From Candidatus Kerfeldbacteria bacterium (GTDB lineage Bacteria; Patescibacteriota; Patescibacteriia; SBBC01; CAIJZX01): DNA of 10,677 bases. Within the stretch, counting starts at the first letter, position 1, and every line of letters starts with the position of its first letter. Under the pieces are notes generated by a model. It was not told the DNA's origin. It did not search any database and saw only the letters and a list, made by a program, of their open reading frames with translations. Position numbers and translations under genes: made by a program. Location: NCBI GenBank assembly GCA_016217865.1, contig JACRFO010000043.1, forward strand, positions 1-10,677. The letters are read 5' to 3'. Of the stretch, positions 10,493-10,677 are shown one piece after another.

Positions 10493-10677
10493 ATGACGGA
10501 ACATGAATTCCTCCGCCATTATGAACAATTCGCTGATGCGATTTTCCGGCACTGTTACTACCGGGTTTTTGATGCCGAGCAAGCGCACGACTTGGTCCAA
10601 GAAACATTCCTCCGGACCTGGCAGTACCTCGTCAGCGGTCATCAGATCGATCGAATTCGTCCGTTCCTCTACCGCAC
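10493..10677 (+). CDS. ECF-type sigma-70 factor, N-terminal part
   Basis: The frame starts at ATG 10493 and runs off the right edge after 61 full codons. Residues 1-61 match sigma-70 region 2: HYEQFADAIFRHCYYRV (9-25), then DAEQAHDLVQETFLRTWQYL (27-46), where DLVQETFLRTW is the characteristic region 2.2 core-binding helix. The short N-terminus before region 2 points to an ECF (group 4) factor. Regions 2.4 and 4 are beyond the window, so target specificity and any linked anti-sigma factor cannot be judged. The start is fixed by TATACT-N6-ATG, which makes the mRNA leaderless; there is no Shine-Dalgarno. It is divergent from tRNA-Arg(TCG). Confidence 0.85.
   Translation, partial: MTEHEFLRHYEQFADAIFRHCYYRVFDAEQAHDLVQETFLRTWQYLVSGHQIDRIRPFLYR

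Noticed and set aside
1..10677. CRISPR array or transposase gene
   Set aside because: No regularly spaced repeats, no Cas-like product and no transposase or integrase frame were found on either strand.
1..10677. UGA recoded as glycine, as in some Patescibacteria
   Set aside because: TGA ends the pterin dehydratase (7366), the orphan gene (5000) and the interrupted gene (3327) at expected positions, and no in-frame TGA occurs in the recognised proteins.

Overview
The window most likely comes from a candidate-phyla-radiation (Patescibacteria) bacterium or a relative with a small, compact genome. This is an inference from the gene set (PilT, anchored DsbA-like protein, MazG-like pyrophosphohydrolase, an acidic orphan, a large four-helix membrane protein of unknown role), the short transcription units, the tight intergenic spacing and the frequent absence of Shine-Dalgarno sequences. 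No rRNA or ribosomal protein gene is present to fix the taxonomy. Promoters are of the sigma-70 type, nearly all with exactly 17 bp between hexamers and usually TATACT or TACACT at -10.

Layout: 1-196 holds the tail of an unidentified gene and its terminator. 295-369 is tRNA-His (minus). 441-956 is a NUDIX-fold gene with a degenerate NUDIX box (minus). 1088-1162 is tRNA-Arg(TCT), followed by a short element that ends in a second copy of the tRNA's own 3' end. 1346-2800 encodes a secreted five-bladed beta-propeller glycosidase with an SdrD-type B domain. 2846-2921 is tRNA-Pro(TGG), followed at once by a MazG-like gene (2937-3299). 3327-5002 is a visibly more GC-rich cassette with strong Shine-Dalgarno sites: a minus-strand gene broken by an in-frame TAG, and a divergent 341-residue orphan. 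5109-6164 is pilT and 6281-7057 an anchored DsbA-like oxidoreductase, both minus. 7127-7888 is a tightly packed three-gene minus operon (83-residue acidic protein, pterin-4a-carbinolamine dehydratase, three-cysteine ferredoxin). 7946-9592 is a large membrane protein. 9676-10152 is a flavodoxin, separated from tRNA-Arg(TCG) (10290-10366) by a second copy of the tRNA-linked element. 10493 to the end is the start of an ECF sigma factor.

The most unusual signal is the pair of tRNA-Arg elements. Two different arginine tRNA genes are each followed by a 46-nt core (41/46 identical, no gaps, predicted imperfect hairpin with a swapped G-C/C-G pair), and each element closes with a copy of its own host tRNA's last 21 nt, from the T-loop CGA to CCA. 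This looks like a very small integrating element or RNA module. Two further patterns recur: three genes share TATACT-N6-ATG and should be leaderless, and three intergenic regions fuse the terminator of one gene with the promoter of the next, so that the -35 hexamer lies in the terminator hairpin.

Functional links are modest. The DsbA-like protein could oxidise exported proteins such as the four-cysteine glycosidase. The ferredoxin and flavodoxin are small electron carriers with no reductase or partner enzyme in the window.
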